Shown: positions 42,325 to 51,692 of the stretch, one piece after another
Position numbering within the stretch: the stretch's first letter is position 1
How the letters are laid out: the number at the start of each line of letters is the position of its first letter
Assembly (NCBI GenBank): GCA_018241505.1
Contig: JAFEDS010000001.1
Coordinates: forward strand, 62,001-126,000
Source: Pseudomonadota bacterium
GTDB taxonomy: Bacteria; Pseudomonadota; Gammaproteobacteria; Steroidobacterales; Steroidobacteraceae
Direction of reading: 5' to 3'
Length of the DNA: 64,000 bases
Made by a program: the position numbers and the translations under genes
The notes under the pieces: generated by a model
What the model was told of the DNA's origin: nothing
The model's input: only the letters and a program-made list of their open reading frames with translations
The model's database searches: none

Positions 42325-45279
42325 ATGCCGAGTCAAGATGCAAGGTGTCGACAGTCGCATTTTCGGCCTGTTTTGGCCGTGTCGACTCTGGTGTGCGGCT
42401 GCAGTGGCCTCATTGCCACGGCGCTGGCTCAGACACAGACCCAGGCGCAGAAGCCGGACGACAGCCTTCAGGAAGTGGTCGTCACGGGCTCCCGCCTGAT
42501 TCGTACCGACCTCACGGCTCCCAGTCCAACCACTGTCGTCAGTGCCGAGGACATCAAGCTTTCGGGCAATGTCACGCTCGACAAGACTCTCAATGAGTTT
42601 CCGCAGCTTGCGACGGGCAACGCGTCCTCCGTCAACAACGGGGGTGGCTCGGGCATTCTCACCGCGAACCTGCGGGGCCTCAGTACCAACAATCAGGCGG
42701 TTCGCACACTGACACTCGTCAACGGCCGGCGCTTCATTCCTGCGGACCAGTACGGGAATGTGGATCTCGCCAGTATTCCCGATGCGCTCATCAAGCGAGT
42801 AGACATCATCACGGGTGGCGCGTCGGCCGTCTATGGCTCGGATGCGATCGCGGGCGCGGTGAACTTCGTGCTGGACGATCACTTCTCCGGATTGCAGGCC
42901 ACCGCGCAGTACGGGATCAACTCACACGGTGATGGCTCGCAACGCAAGTACGACATCACGTTCGGTTCGAACATGGACGGCAACAAGGGAAATGTCGTCG
43001 GCTCCTTCTCGTACACACAGGAAAACAGCTTTACCCAGGCAGATCGCGACTTCTCCGCCATTCCGTTGGCCGACAACTCCAAGCACACCGGCTTTGTTTA
43101 TTCAGGGTCGGGGAATATTCCCGGTACCCGGGTGCCGCTGTCGGCGACACAGCTCGCGGGGCTCGAGGACCTCGTTCCCACTACAGACCCGAGCTGCACG
43201 AGCGTGACTGGCGTGCGCTTCCTTGCCGGCGGCGCGGCGACGCCCTATTGCCAGCCCGAAGACACGTACAACTACGCGGGATTCAACCTCCTGCAGCGCC
43301 CGCTGGAGCGCGTCAATGTCACCTTCCTCGCGCACTATGACATCGTCGATCATGTAACCGCGTTTGGCGAAGCCTACTTCGTCGATTCCAAGAACAACTA
43401 CGTGCTGGCGCCGGATTCGTTCACACCAGTGACTCCGGGCGCACCGTCCTCGACCCTGCTCGTTCCGAACTACGCCGGCAATCCGATTCTTTCGGCGGCG
43501 ACGCGCCAGTTCCTGGTCGACAACGCCAACGTGTTCGATCCAAAGGGGACCGGCACTGCTTCGATTGTCGGTGGCGGCCGGCGCGCCGATGAGCTGGGCC
43601 CGCGCGAAGCCTTCTTCCAGCGGATCAGCTACAACGTCACCGGCGGCTTGCGCGGCGACTTCGATCTCATTGGCCAGAACTGGAAGTGGGAGGTGTTCGG
43701 TCAGTACATGTACAACCGCACGAACACCTCGAACATCAACTTCGTCAACCAGACCCGGCTGAGCCTGGCGCTGGACGCCGTGACCAACTCGGCGGGCCAG
43801 GTAGTCTGCCGCGTACAGATCTCAGGCTGTGCGCCCACGTCGTTGTTCGGTAGCGGCTCGATTTCGGCGGCGGCGGCCCAATTCATGACGCCCGAACGCG
43901 ATAGCCACGATGAGTTCTTCCGCCATGTGGCGGGCGGCTCGGTGTCCGGTACGCTCTTCAATCTACCCGCGGGACCCGTCGCCCTGGCGCTCGGCACCGA
44001 ATATCGCAAAGACACTTACACCAACGATGTGAGCCCGTTTGATCTGGCCGGCGAATACGGCGCCGCCTCCAACGCGGCGCTTTCGGGCGGATTCAGTGTG
44101 AAGGAAGCCTTCATGGAAACCCGCTTGCCGATTCTCTCCGACCTGCCGTTCGTGAAAACCTTGGCGGTCGAGGCGGCGGCACGCTATTCCGACTACACGA
44201 CGGTCGGCAATGTATTTACGTGGAAGGCCGGCGGTGAATACGCGCCGGTGGAGTGGCTGCGTTTCAGAGGCGCATTCAACCGCGCGGTCCGTGCGCCGAA
44301 CGTCGGCGAGCTGTATTCGGCCCAAACTCAAGGCTTCACAGGAGGGACGGACCCGTGCTCTGTCACCGCGGGCAGCCGAAGCGATGCACTGAAGGCGCTG
44401 TGCGTAGCTCAGGGAGTACCGGCATCCGACATCAACACTTTCACACAGGCCACCTTGGGCCTGACACAGCAAAGTGGCGGTAATCCAAACCTGCAAGCCG
44501 AGAAGTCCAATACCTACACGATCGGCGCGGTCATTTCACCGCCGTGGGTCCAGCACTTCAATCTCACGGTCGACTACTTCAAGGTCAATGTGCATGGAGC
44601 CATCACCAGCATCAATGCGCAGCAGACACTGAATGACTGTTACACCAATCTGATTCCGGACAGTCCGACCTGCCTGGCGGTGCACAGGCTGCCGAGTAAC
44701 GGCCAGATCGACTTCGTCAATACCGCGCTGGCCAATATCGGCTTCCTCCAGGTTTCCGGCGTCGATACCCAGGCCGACTACAAGCTGGCGTTGCCCTCCC
44801 TGCTGGAACTGGGTGGGCACGCGGCCAACCTCAGCCTCCAGGCCACGGCGAGCTGGCTGTTCAACCGGACCACCCAGTCATTCGCGGGAGCGGCGCCCCA
44901 GGACTGCGCCGGCTTCTACGGCGCCGGCTGCTCATCCGGTACCGGCGGATTCATTACGCCGGACTTCAAAGTCAACATGAGCGCCGCTTACCAGAGCGGA
45001 CTGCTCAGTTGGCGGCTCGTGGGGCGGATGATCGGGGGACTCGATGTCTACCCGGGCACCGCGGCGTTTGTGAAGCACGTGCCGCCGGTCTGGTACGTGG
45101 ATACGACCTTTGGTGTCGACCTGGGCGAGCACGTGAACCTGTTCGCCGGCATCGACAACCTGGCCAACAAACAGCCGCCGATTCTCGGCACGACTTTTGT
45201 CGGAGATGCCAACGTCGATGTGTCGCTCTACGATGTGCAGGGTCGACGCTACTTCGCCGGAGTGACGCTGAAGTTGTAA
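42325..45279 (+). CDS. TonB-dependent receptor
   Basis: A 984-residue outer-membrane receptor of the large type common in Xanthomonadales and relatives. A long leader (signal peptide ending ALAQ), TonB box DDSLQEVVVTGSR, plug (SPTTVVSAEDIKLSGNVTLD, LRGLSTNNQAVRTLTLVNGR, VDIITGGASAVYGSDAIAGA) and a long barrel with Cys pairs in extracellular loops. It lacks an STN domain. GGGGGACGGGG lies ahead of the ATG. Neighbouring amino-acid permease, VPS10 protein and carboxypeptidase suggest a peptide or protein-derived substrate; this is context only. Confidence 0.9.
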   Translation: MPSQDARCRQSHFRPVLAVSTLVCGCSGLIATALAQTQTQAQKPDDSLQEVVVTGSRLIRTDLTAPSPTTVVSAEDIKLSGNVTLDKTLNEFPQLATGNASSVNNGGGSGILTANLRGLSTNNQAVRTLTLVNGRRFIPADQYGNVDLASIPDALIKRVDIITGGASAVYGSDAIAGAVNFVLDDHFSGLQATAQYGINSHGDGSQRKYDITFGSNMDGNKGNVVGSFSYTQENSFTQADRDFSAIPLADNSKHTGFVYSGSGNIPGTRVPLSATQLAGLEDLVPTTDPSCTSVTGVRFLAGGAATPYCQPEDTYNYAGFNLLQRPLERVNVTFLAHYDIVDHVTAFGEAYFVDSKNNYVLAPDSFTPVTPGAPSSTLLVPNYAGNPILSAATRQFLVDNANVFDPKGTGTASIVGGGRRADELGPREAFFQRISYNVTGGLRGDFDLIGQNWKWEVFGQYMYNRTNTSNINFVNQTRLSLALDAVTNSAGQVVCRVQISGCAPTSLFGSGSISAAAAQFMTPERDSHDEFFRHVAGGSVSGTLFNLPAGPVALALGTEYRKDTYTNDVSPFDLAGEYGAASNAALSGGFSVKEAFMETRLPILSDLPFVKTLAVEAAARYSDYTTVGNVFTWKAGGEYAPVEWLRFRGAFNRAVRAPNVGELYSAQTQGFTGGTDPCSVTAGSRSDALKALCVAQGVPASDINTFTQATLGLTQQSGGNPNLQAEKSNTYTIGAVISPPWVQHFNLTVDYFKVNVHGAITSINAQQTLNDCYTNLIPDSPTCLAVHRLPSNGQIDFVNTALANIGFLQVSGVDTQADYKLALPSLLELGGHAANLSLQATASWLFNRTTQSFAGAAPQDCAGFYGAGCSSGTGGFITPDFKVNMSAAYQSGLLSWRLVGRMIGGLDVYPGTAAFVKHVPPVWYVDTTFGVDLGEHVNLFAGIDNLANKQPPILGTTFVGDANVDVSLYDVQGRRYFAGVTLKL

Positions 45280-45297
45280 TGTGCCCCGGGCGGACGC

Positions 45298-46737
45298 TCA
45301 GGCTTGCAGCTTGTTCGAGTGCGAGCCCGCTTCTCGTCCCAACAGGCTACGGCCGCGGCCGTAGAGGAAGTACGCGGCCAGTCCGATCGCATTCCAGATC
45401 GCGAAGCGCACCAGAGTCTTTTCCGGCAGGCTCATCAGCAGATAGAGGCAGCCCAGGACGGCCAGTGTGCCGATCACGTTCGGCGCGGGGCAGCGGAACA
45501 CACGCTTCAGGTCGGGCGCGCGGCGCCGCAGGACCATCATGCAGATCCCAACAGTGATGAATGCAATCAACGTTCCGGCGTTAGCCAACTCGGCGATCTC
45601 ATCCAGACGGAAGAAGCCGGCGACGGCCGCCACGAAAACGCCCGTGACTGCAGTGACCACGGCGGGACTGCCGGTCCGCTTCGACACCCTGGATAGGGCT
45701 CGCGGCAATAATCCGTCGCGCGCCATTACAAAGAAGATGCGGCTCTGACCATACATCATCACCAGGATGACGGTGGGCAATGCAACCAGGGCAGCGCCCG
45801 CCACGACATTGGCGGCGCTGGAATGCCCCAGCGAGCGCAGCACCAGCGCCAACGGTTCGGGCGAGCCGCCCAACCGTGTGTACGGCAGCGCGCCCACGGC
45901 CGTAATCGCCACGAGGATATAAATAGTAGTGCAAAGAATCATGGAGCCGATGATGCCTATCTTGAGGTCTCTTGCCGGATTGCGAGTTTCCTCCGCCGAC
46001 GTGGCCACCGCGTCAAAGCCGTAGAATGCGAAGAACACAATGGCTGCAGCCGCCATGACACCTCGCGTTTCGCCCCCTTCAACATGACTCGTGAAACCGT
46101 AAGGCGCGAAAGGAACGAGGTTGCCTGCGTGGAAAGCCGGAGCGGCTATGGAGACAAAAGCCGCCAGAGCCGCGATCTTGATGATGACCAACACTATGTT
46201 GAGTGTCGCGCTCTCGCGCGTACCGGCTATCAGCATCCCGGCGATCGTCAGGGAAACCAGCACGGCGGGCAGGTTCACAATGCCGCCGCCATGGGGACCA
46301 TTCAACAACGCGTGGGGCAGGGTGATGCCCGTCGCCTGCAGCCAACCTACCAGGTAGCCCGACCAGCCTACGGCTACCGTAGAACAGGCCAGGGAGTACT
46401 CGAGAATCAGGCTCCAGCCGACCACCCAGGCGACCAACTCGCCGAGTACCGTATAGCTGTATGTATAAGCGCTGCCGGCGGTTGGAATCAGCGTGGCCAG
46501 TTCCGCATAGGCAAGCGCGGCACAGGCACACACCGCGCCGGCGATGAGGAAGGCGAGGATGACAGCAGGTCCGGCGCGCTCTGCTCCCACACCGGTCAAT
46601 GTGTAGATACCCGTGCCGACGATCGCGCCAACACCGAGCGCGATGAGGTGTGGCCAACTCAGCGTGGGCCGCAGCCGGGGACTGCCCTCATCGGCGGCAA
46701 CTTCATTGATCGGCTTGAGCGGACCCCATATGGCCAT
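45298..46737 (-). CDS. APC-family amino acid permease
   Basis: A 479-residue transporter with about 12 membrane helices. Helix 1 carries the unwound GVGAIVGTGIYTLTGVGA signature of the APC superfamily, and FFAFYGFDAVATSAEETRNP is the helix 6 region typical of cationic and other amino-acid transporters. A good GGAAGGAAG lies before the ATG. It is convergent with the receptor gene (18 bases between) and divergent from the VPS10 gene, with 100 bases between starts. Likely inner-membrane uptake of amino acids released by the neighbouring peptidase. Confidence 0.88.
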   Translation of the reverse strand: MAIWGPLKPINEVAADEGSPRLRPTLSWPHLIALGVGAIVGTGIYTLTGVGAERAGPAVILAFLIAGAVCACAALAYAELATLIPTAGSAYTYSYTVLGELVAWVVGWSLILEYSLACSTVAVGWSGYLVGWLQATGITLPHALLNGPHGGGIVNLPAVLVSLTIAGMLIAGTRESATLNIVLVIIKIAALAAFVSIAAPAFHAGNLVPFAPYGFTSHVEGGETRGVMAAAAIVFFAFYGFDAVATSAEETRNPARDLKIGIIGSMILCTTIYILVAITAVGALPYTRLGGSPEPLALVLRSLGHSSAANVVAGAALVALPTVILVMMYGQSRIFFVMARDGLLPRALSRVSKRTGSPAVVTAVTGVFVAAVAGFFRLDEIAELANAGTLIAFITVGICMMVLRRRAPDLKRVFRCPAPNVIGTLAVLGCLYLLMSLPEKTLVRFAIWNAIGLAAYFLYGRGRSLLGREAGSHSNKLQA

Positions 46738-46777
46738 TTGCTTCCTTCCATCTTCTGTTGACCCCGGGAGAAGGGGC

Positions 46778-46809
46778 TTGACCCTAAGTGACTACAGTAT
46801 ACGATATAC
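46778..46809 (+). promoter_or_regulatory. Promoter with overlapping palindrome before VPS10 gene
   Basis: TTGACC (46778-46783), a 16-base spacer and TACGAT (46800-46805) form a fair promoter. The perfect palindrome GTATA-CGA-TATAC (46797-46809) covers the -10, the position for a repressor. Its left ten bases, GTATACGATA, are identical to part of the repeat in front of the TonB receptor at 42325. Confidence 0.6.
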
Positions 46810-46837
46810 ACACGAAATGCGGCCTGAGGGGCGAAGT

Positions 46838-49800
46838 ATGCGCAGCCTGTTCCAAACAGGGTTGATTGCGGCATCTCTATTGGCAGTGACGGCTGCTCAT
46901 TCCCAACAAAAGCCACCCGATCATCCGCCACCGCAGTTTGGTTTCCGCTTTCTCGGTCCCGTGGTGGGCAACCGGGTCGCCGCGTTTGCCGCGGCACCGG
47001 GTGAGCGCAACACTTATTACATTGGCGCCGCTTCCGGTGGAGTATTCAAGACGACCGACGGCGGGACGAAATGGAACCCGATCTTCGACGACCAGAAGGC
47101 CGCTGCCATCGGCGCGCTGGCCGTGGCTCCTTCGGAGCCGGACACGGTCTGGGCGGGAACGGGCGAGGCCTGGGCGATTCGTGACATCGATGTCACCGGC
47201 GATGGAGTCTACAAGTCGACTGACGGCGGCAAGACCTGGACCAACATGGGGTTGCCGGAGAGTGGCCGCATCGGCCGCATCCTGATCGACCCCGCGAATG
47301 CCAACAGTGTCTATGTGTGTGCGCTCGGCAGACTGCCGGCGCCGCAGCAGGACCGGGGGGTGTATCACACCAACGATGGGGGCAGGACCTGGCAGCACCA
47401 GCTTTTTGTTGATGCCAATACCGGTTGCTCAGGCCTGTCGATGGACGCCAAGGACCCCCGTACGGTCTTTGCCGGAACCTGGCAGGTCAAGATGAACACC
47501 TGGGGCGAATACAGCGGCGGCCCCGGCAGTGGCGTATTTGTCACTCATGATGCCGGTGAGCACTGGCAGCGTATTACGGCGCACGGTTTGCCGACGACGC
47601 CGGTCGGTAAGATCGACGTGGCCGTGGCTCCATCCAACTCGGCCCGTGTGTATGCGTTGATTCAGACCAATGGCGAGGGTTCCCTGTGGCGTTCGGATGA
47701 CGGCGGCCAGAACTGGCGTACGGTCTCATGGGACCGGAAATTGACAGGCCGTGCCGGTTATTACATTCACCTCATGGTGTCACCGGCCAATCCGGACCGG
47801 GTGATCGTCGCCAGCAGCAGCGTCAATCAGTCGACCGACGGCGGTGTTACTTTCGACATCCAGAAGTGGGGCGGCGATACGCACGATATCTGGTGGGATG
47901 CGAAGGATGCCGACCATTTTGTCATTACCGATGACGGCGGCATCAACCTGACGCTCAATGGCGGCAAGGGCATCCGGCGGATCAATTTCCCGATCGGCCA
48001 GATGTACCACGTCGACGTCGATGACCAGACGCCGTATTACATTTACACCAACATGCAGGACCACACCACGATGCGGGGGCCGAGTATCCCGATCGGCGGG
48101 CGGCCGTCGGATCAAGGCTGGGACCACCGCATGGGTGGCTGCGAAAGCGGGTTCACGCTGCCGGATCCGAGCGATCCCAACATTGTGTGGTCGTCCTGTT
48201 ACGGCAACGAAGTAACCATCTGGGACGCGCGCACACGGCGTGCCCGCTCCGTCAGTCCGTGGCTGCATACATTGGACGCGGCTCCCGACCAGGTACCGTA
48301 TCGCTGTCACTGGACACCACCCCTGGCGATTGATCCGTTCGATCCGAAATCGGTTTACTACGGCTGTCAGGTGATCTTCAAAACAACCAATCGCGGCCAA
48401 AGCTGGCGTGTGGTCAGTCCCGACTTGTCGCATCGCGACCCGAAATACATCAAGTCATCCGGCGGCATTGTGGCGGACAATCTCGGCCAATTCGCGCCCG
48501 AGGTGGTGTTCGCAATCGCGCCTTCCCAAATCAAGCAAGGACTGGTCTGGGCGGGGACGAACGACGGCAAGCTCTGGTATACCAGCGACGGCGCCGGCAA
48601 GTGGACCGATATCACGCCGGGCCTGAAGAGTTTCGGCATTCCCGAGCTTGCGACCGTGACCCGCATCGAGCCTTCACACTTCGATCCGGCGACCGCCTAT
48701 GTCAGCTTCGATGCGCACCTCACCAATGACGACCGCAATCCCTACATTCTGAAGACCGGCGATTACGGCAAGACCTGGAGCAAAATCAGCGGCGGCCTGC
48801 CCACCGGGACGCTGGCGTACGTACGCAATGTTTCCGAAGATCCGAACGTCAAAGGGCTCCTGTTCGCCGGTACCGGCAACAGCCTGTACTACTCGCTGAA
48901 CGATGGAGCCGATTGGACGGAGCTGCATACGGGACTTCCGCCTGCGCCCGTGACGTGGTCGGTGACTCAGAAGCGCTTCCATGACCTGGTTGTTTCGACT
49001 TACGGCCGCGGGATCTACATCCTCGATGACATCAGTCCGCTCGAACAGATGGCCCGGAATGGCAAACCGACAGCCGCGGTATTCTTCAAACCGCGTGACA
49101 GTTATCGTCTGGCGAACGCCGCTGCCTACTTCACCTATTGGTTACCGGCCGAAGGCAAAGACAAGATCCAGGCCGAAGTCATCGACGCCACCGGTCACAC
49201 TCTCCGCACATTGCATGGTGAGAGCAAGGCGGGATTCAATCGCATCGCGTGGGATCTGCGCATTGATCCCATCGAGACCATCCAATTGCGCACCATCCCA
49301 CCTGAGAATCCGCACATCTGGGACGACACCCGCTTCAAGGGCAAGAAGTGGCGCCCGATCACGCACTGGGGCATGTCGGAACACCAACCCGGTCCGATCG
49401 TCCCTCCGGGCGCCTACCAGGTGAAAATCACTTTGGGTGGACAGGCGTTCACGCAGCCGCTGACATTGCTGCCGGACCCCAAGGCGGCGGGCACCCCTGC
49501 ACAGATCGGACAGACTTATGCTCTGCAGGCGCGTATCCGCGACGATGTTGGCCGCATCTCGGGCATGGTCAACCTGATTGAGCGTCAACGCCGGCAACTC
49601 GAAGACATGAAAGCCGAAGGGACGCCGCTGGCGAAGCCGGTGGACAAAATGAACAAGCGTCTGCAGGACATCGAGTACGAGATGTTCCAGAAGGCGCTCG
49701 CCGCCAGTGACGACAAATACTATGTTGCCGCCTTCAAGATCTACTTCAATCTGTTGTGGCTCAATGCCGAGATTGGCACCGGGGCAGGGGATGTCGCGGG

Positions 49801-50062
49801 GGGCGCCGATCAGGGGCCGACGGATACCGCGCCCAAGTTGGTGGACGACCTGGAGAAGCAGCTCACCGCCGCGACCGGCCACTATCGGACCTTGATGGAC
49901 AAGGATGTGCCCGAGTTCAACAAGTTCCTGGCGTCCAAGGGCAAGGAACCTTTGATCACCGCGATTTCCTACGAGAAGCCGGAGGAGGGCGCGCCCGAAG
50001 ACGATGATGATGACTTTGCCGATTCAGGCGCGGACGCGGATGATCCGGCAGAGGCTGACTGA
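46838..50062 (+). CDS. VPS10/sortilin-type beta-propeller protein, exported
   Basis: A 1074-residue exported protein (signal peptide MRSLFQTGLIAASLLAVTAA). At least nine Asp-box (BNR) repeats of the form S/T-x-D-G-G-x-T-W are seen, e.g. KTTDGGTKW, KSTDGGKTW, HTNDGGRTW, RSDDGGQNW and KTGDYGKTW, giving a sortilin-like ten-bladed propeller. A C-terminal FlgD/Ig-like part (HTLRTLHGESKAGFNRIAWD), a helical segment and an acidic tail (EDDDDDFADSGADADD) follow. Often annotated as glycosyl hydrolase, but no catalytic residues of sialidases are apparent. The ATG at 46838 has GAGGGG ahead. It precedes the S10 peptidase by two bases. Confidence 0.85.
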   Translation: MRSLFQTGLIAASLLAVTAAHSQQKPPDHPPPQFGFRFLGPVVGNRVAAFAAAPGERNTYYIGAASGGVFKTTDGGTKWNPIFDDQKAAAIGALAVAPSEPDTVWAGTGEAWAIRDIDVTGDGVYKSTDGGKTWTNMGLPESGRIGRILIDPANANSVYVCALGRLPAPQQDRGVYHTNDGGRTWQHQLFVDANTGCSGLSMDAKDPRTVFAGTWQVKMNTWGEYSGGPGSGVFVTHDAGEHWQRITAHGLPTTPVGKIDVAVAPSNSARVYALIQTNGEGSLWRSDDGGQNWRTVSWDRKLTGRAGYYIHLMVSPANPDRVIVASSSVNQSTDGGVTFDIQKWGGDTHDIWWDAKDADHFVITDDGGINLTLNGGKGIRRINFPIGQMYHVDVDDQTPYYIYTNMQDHTTMRGPSIPIGGRPSDQGWDHRMGGCESGFTLPDPSDPNIVWSSCYGNEVTIWDARTRRARSVSPWLHTLDAAPDQVPYRCHWTPPLAIDPFDPKSVYYGCQVIFKTTNRGQSWRVVSPDLSHRDPKYIKSSGGIVADNLGQFAPEVVFAIAPSQIKQGLVWAGTNDGKLWYTSDGAGKWTDITPGLKSFGIPELATVTRIEPSHFDPATAYVSFDAHLTNDDRNPYILKTGDYGKTWSKISGGLPTGTLAYVRNVSEDPNVKGLLFAGTGNSLYYSLNDGADWTELHTGLPPAPVTWSVTQKRFHDLVVSTYGRGIYILDDISPLEQMARNGKPTAAVFFKPRDSYRLANAAAYFTYWLPAEGKDKIQAEVIDATGHTLRTLHGESKAGFNRIAWDLRIDPIETIQLRTIPPENPHIWDDTRFKGKKWRPITHWGMSEHQPGPIVPPGAYQVKITLGGQAFTQPLTLLPDPKAAGTPAQIGQTYALQARIRDDVGRISGMVNLIERQRRQLEDMKAEGTPLAKPVDKMNKRLQDIEYEMFQKALAASDDKYYVAAFKIYFNLLWLNAEIGTGAGDVAGGADQGPTDTAPKLVDDLEKQLTAATGHYRTLMDKDVPEFNKFLASKGKEPLITAISYEKPEEGAPEDDDDDFADSGADADDPAEAD

Positions 50063-50064
50063 CC

Positions 50065-51627
50065 ATGCGCAAACTGTTGACGCTGTTTTTTTCATCCGCC
50101 GTGTTGGCTACGGTGTTGGCCACATCACCCGCCGTCGCGCAGGAGAAACATGATGGCGAGGCGGCCAAGCCCGATCCGGAGGCCGCCGTTGCCAGCGCCG
50201 TCGAGGATGCGCAGCCCAAGCATGGCTCAATCACCACTGCGAGCGGCCGTAAGATTGAATACACGGTCACACCGGGCACCTTGACGATCCGCAACGACGC
50301 CGGCGATCCCATAGCCAGCATGTTTTATGTGGGTTATGTCGCCAATCGCACCAAAGGCGATGAACGCGAGCGGCCCATCACCTTCCTGTTCAACGGCGGC
50401 CCGGGCTCGTCGAGCATGTGGTTGCACATGGGGTCATGGGGGCCGGTCCGCGTTGACACGCCGACCGCCACGGCCTTTCCGCCGGCGCCGTTTCACATCG
50501 GTGAGAACCGGTTGACTCTGCTCGATGACTCGGATCTGGTTTTTGTCGATGCCATCGGGACCGGGTTGTCCCGCCCGCTGGGCAAGGCGAAGGGAGAGGA
50601 TTTCTACGGTGTGGATCCCGACATCGATGCCTTTGCGCGCGGTATTCAGCGTTATTTGACACTGAATGATCGGTGGAATGCGCCCAAGTTCGTATATGGT
50701 GAGAGTTACGGTACCTTGCGCGCGGGTGGTCTGGTCTTGGCGCTGCAGCAGCGGGGTATACAAACCAACGGTGTCATTCTCCAGTCCTCCGTGCTGAACT
50801 ATGGTGTGCGCCAGCCAGGTAACAACATCGCCGAGTTGCGCATGTTGCCCAGCTACGCAGCCACCGCTTGGTATCACAAGCGGTTGCAGAATCGTCCCGA
50901 GACGCTCGAGCCATTTCTGACCGAGGTCCGTGCCTGGACACGCGGCCCTTACCTCCTGGCCCTCGCGCAGGGCGACAATCTGTCAGACCAGGACCGCCAG
51001 AGCATTGCGCAGCAGATGAGTGCCTACACGGGGCTGCCGGTTCCTTTTTTGCTCGCCAGCGACCTGCGGGTGAATCTCAACCGCTTCCGCAAGGAGTTGC
51101 TGCGCGATCAGCGCGGCACGGTCGGGCGGTTGGATTCGCGTTTCGTGGGTACGGACGTGGATGCGGCGGGCGAGCAACCTGACTACGATGTGACCGATAC
51201 CTCGATGAGCGGTCCGTATGTGGCGGCTCTCAACAAGTATCTGTTCGGCACGTTGGGTTACAAAACGAAGCTCACTTACCGGCCGACCTTCTACCAGGAG
51301 ATCGGCGGCGATCATTGGAATCAGAAGCACAAGGGACCCAACGGGCAGAGCATGGCACTCGCTGCGACGTCCCTCGACCTTGCGGCCACAATGCGTGAGA
51401 ACCCGCACTTGAAGGTGCTCTCACTCAACGGTTACTACGATATGGCGACGCCGTTCTTCGGGGCCGAATGGGATCTGGCGCAACTGCAGATTGCCCCGGC
51501 ACTGCACAAGAACATCACGCTGCGTTACTACGAGTCCGGTCACATGATCTACATCGCACCCGAAGCCATGGGCAAGATGAAGAAGGATCTCGATCAATTC
51601 TATTCCGAGGCCACCTCGGGCCGATGA
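50065..51627 (+). CDS. S10 serine carboxypeptidase, exported
   Basis: A 520-residue peptidase S10 protein with a signal peptide ending AVAQ. FLFNGGPGSSSMWLHMGSWGP is the oxyanion block, Ser214 in YGESYGTLR the nucleophile, Asp in NGYYDMATPF and His in YESGHMIYI complete the triad. The family removes C-terminal residues from peptides, and many bacterial members are periplasmic. It starts two bases after the VPS10 gene, so the pair is one operon under the palindromic promoter. It fits a peptide-degradation role with the divergent amino-acid permease. Confidence 0.9.
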   Translation: MRKLLTLFFSSAVLATVLATSPAVAQEKHDGEAAKPDPEAAVASAVEDAQPKHGSITTASGRKIEYTVTPGTLTIRNDAGDPIASMFYVGYVANRTKGDERERPITFLFNGGPGSSSMWLHMGSWGPVRVDTPTATAFPPAPFHIGENRLTLLDDSDLVFVDAIGTGLSRPLGKAKGEDFYGVDPDIDAFARGIQRYLTLNDRWNAPKFVYGESYGTLRAGGLVLALQQRGIQTNGVILQSSVLNYGVRQPGNNIAELRMLPSYAATAWYHKRLQNRPETLEPFLTEVRAWTRGPYLLALAQGDNLSDQDRQSIAQQMSAYTGLPVPFLLASDLRVNLNRFRKELLRDQRGTVGRLDSRFVGTDVDAAGEQPDYDVTDTSMSGPYVAALNKYLFGTLGYKTKLTYRPTFYQEIGGDHWNQKHKGPNGQSMALAATSLDLAATMRENPHLKVLSLNGYYDMATPFFGAEWDLAQLQIAPALHKNITLRYYESGHMIYIAPEAMGKMKKDLDQFYSEATSGR

Positions 51628-51636
51628 TCTCAAAAA

Positions 51637-51661
51637 GGGGGGTGCCGCTCCGGCGCCCCCT
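51637..51661 (+). terminator. Terminator-like hairpin after S10 gene
   Basis: GGGGGTGCCG (51638-51647) pairs with CGGCGCCCCC (51651-51660) with one G-U pair around loop CTC, and a further G-U pair closes the base (51637, 51661). It begins 10 bases after the peptidase stop. No T-run follows. It separates the peptidase operon from the efflux operon. Confidence 0.55.
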
Positions 51662-51692
51662 CGCGAATCGGGCAGGCAGTGTAATATTGCAC

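Noticed and set aside
46838-50062. Calling the VPS10 protein a sialidase/glycosyl hydrolase
   Set aside because: Asp-box repeats are shared by sialidases and sortilins, but the arginine triad and Asp/Tyr catalytic residues of sialidases were not found.
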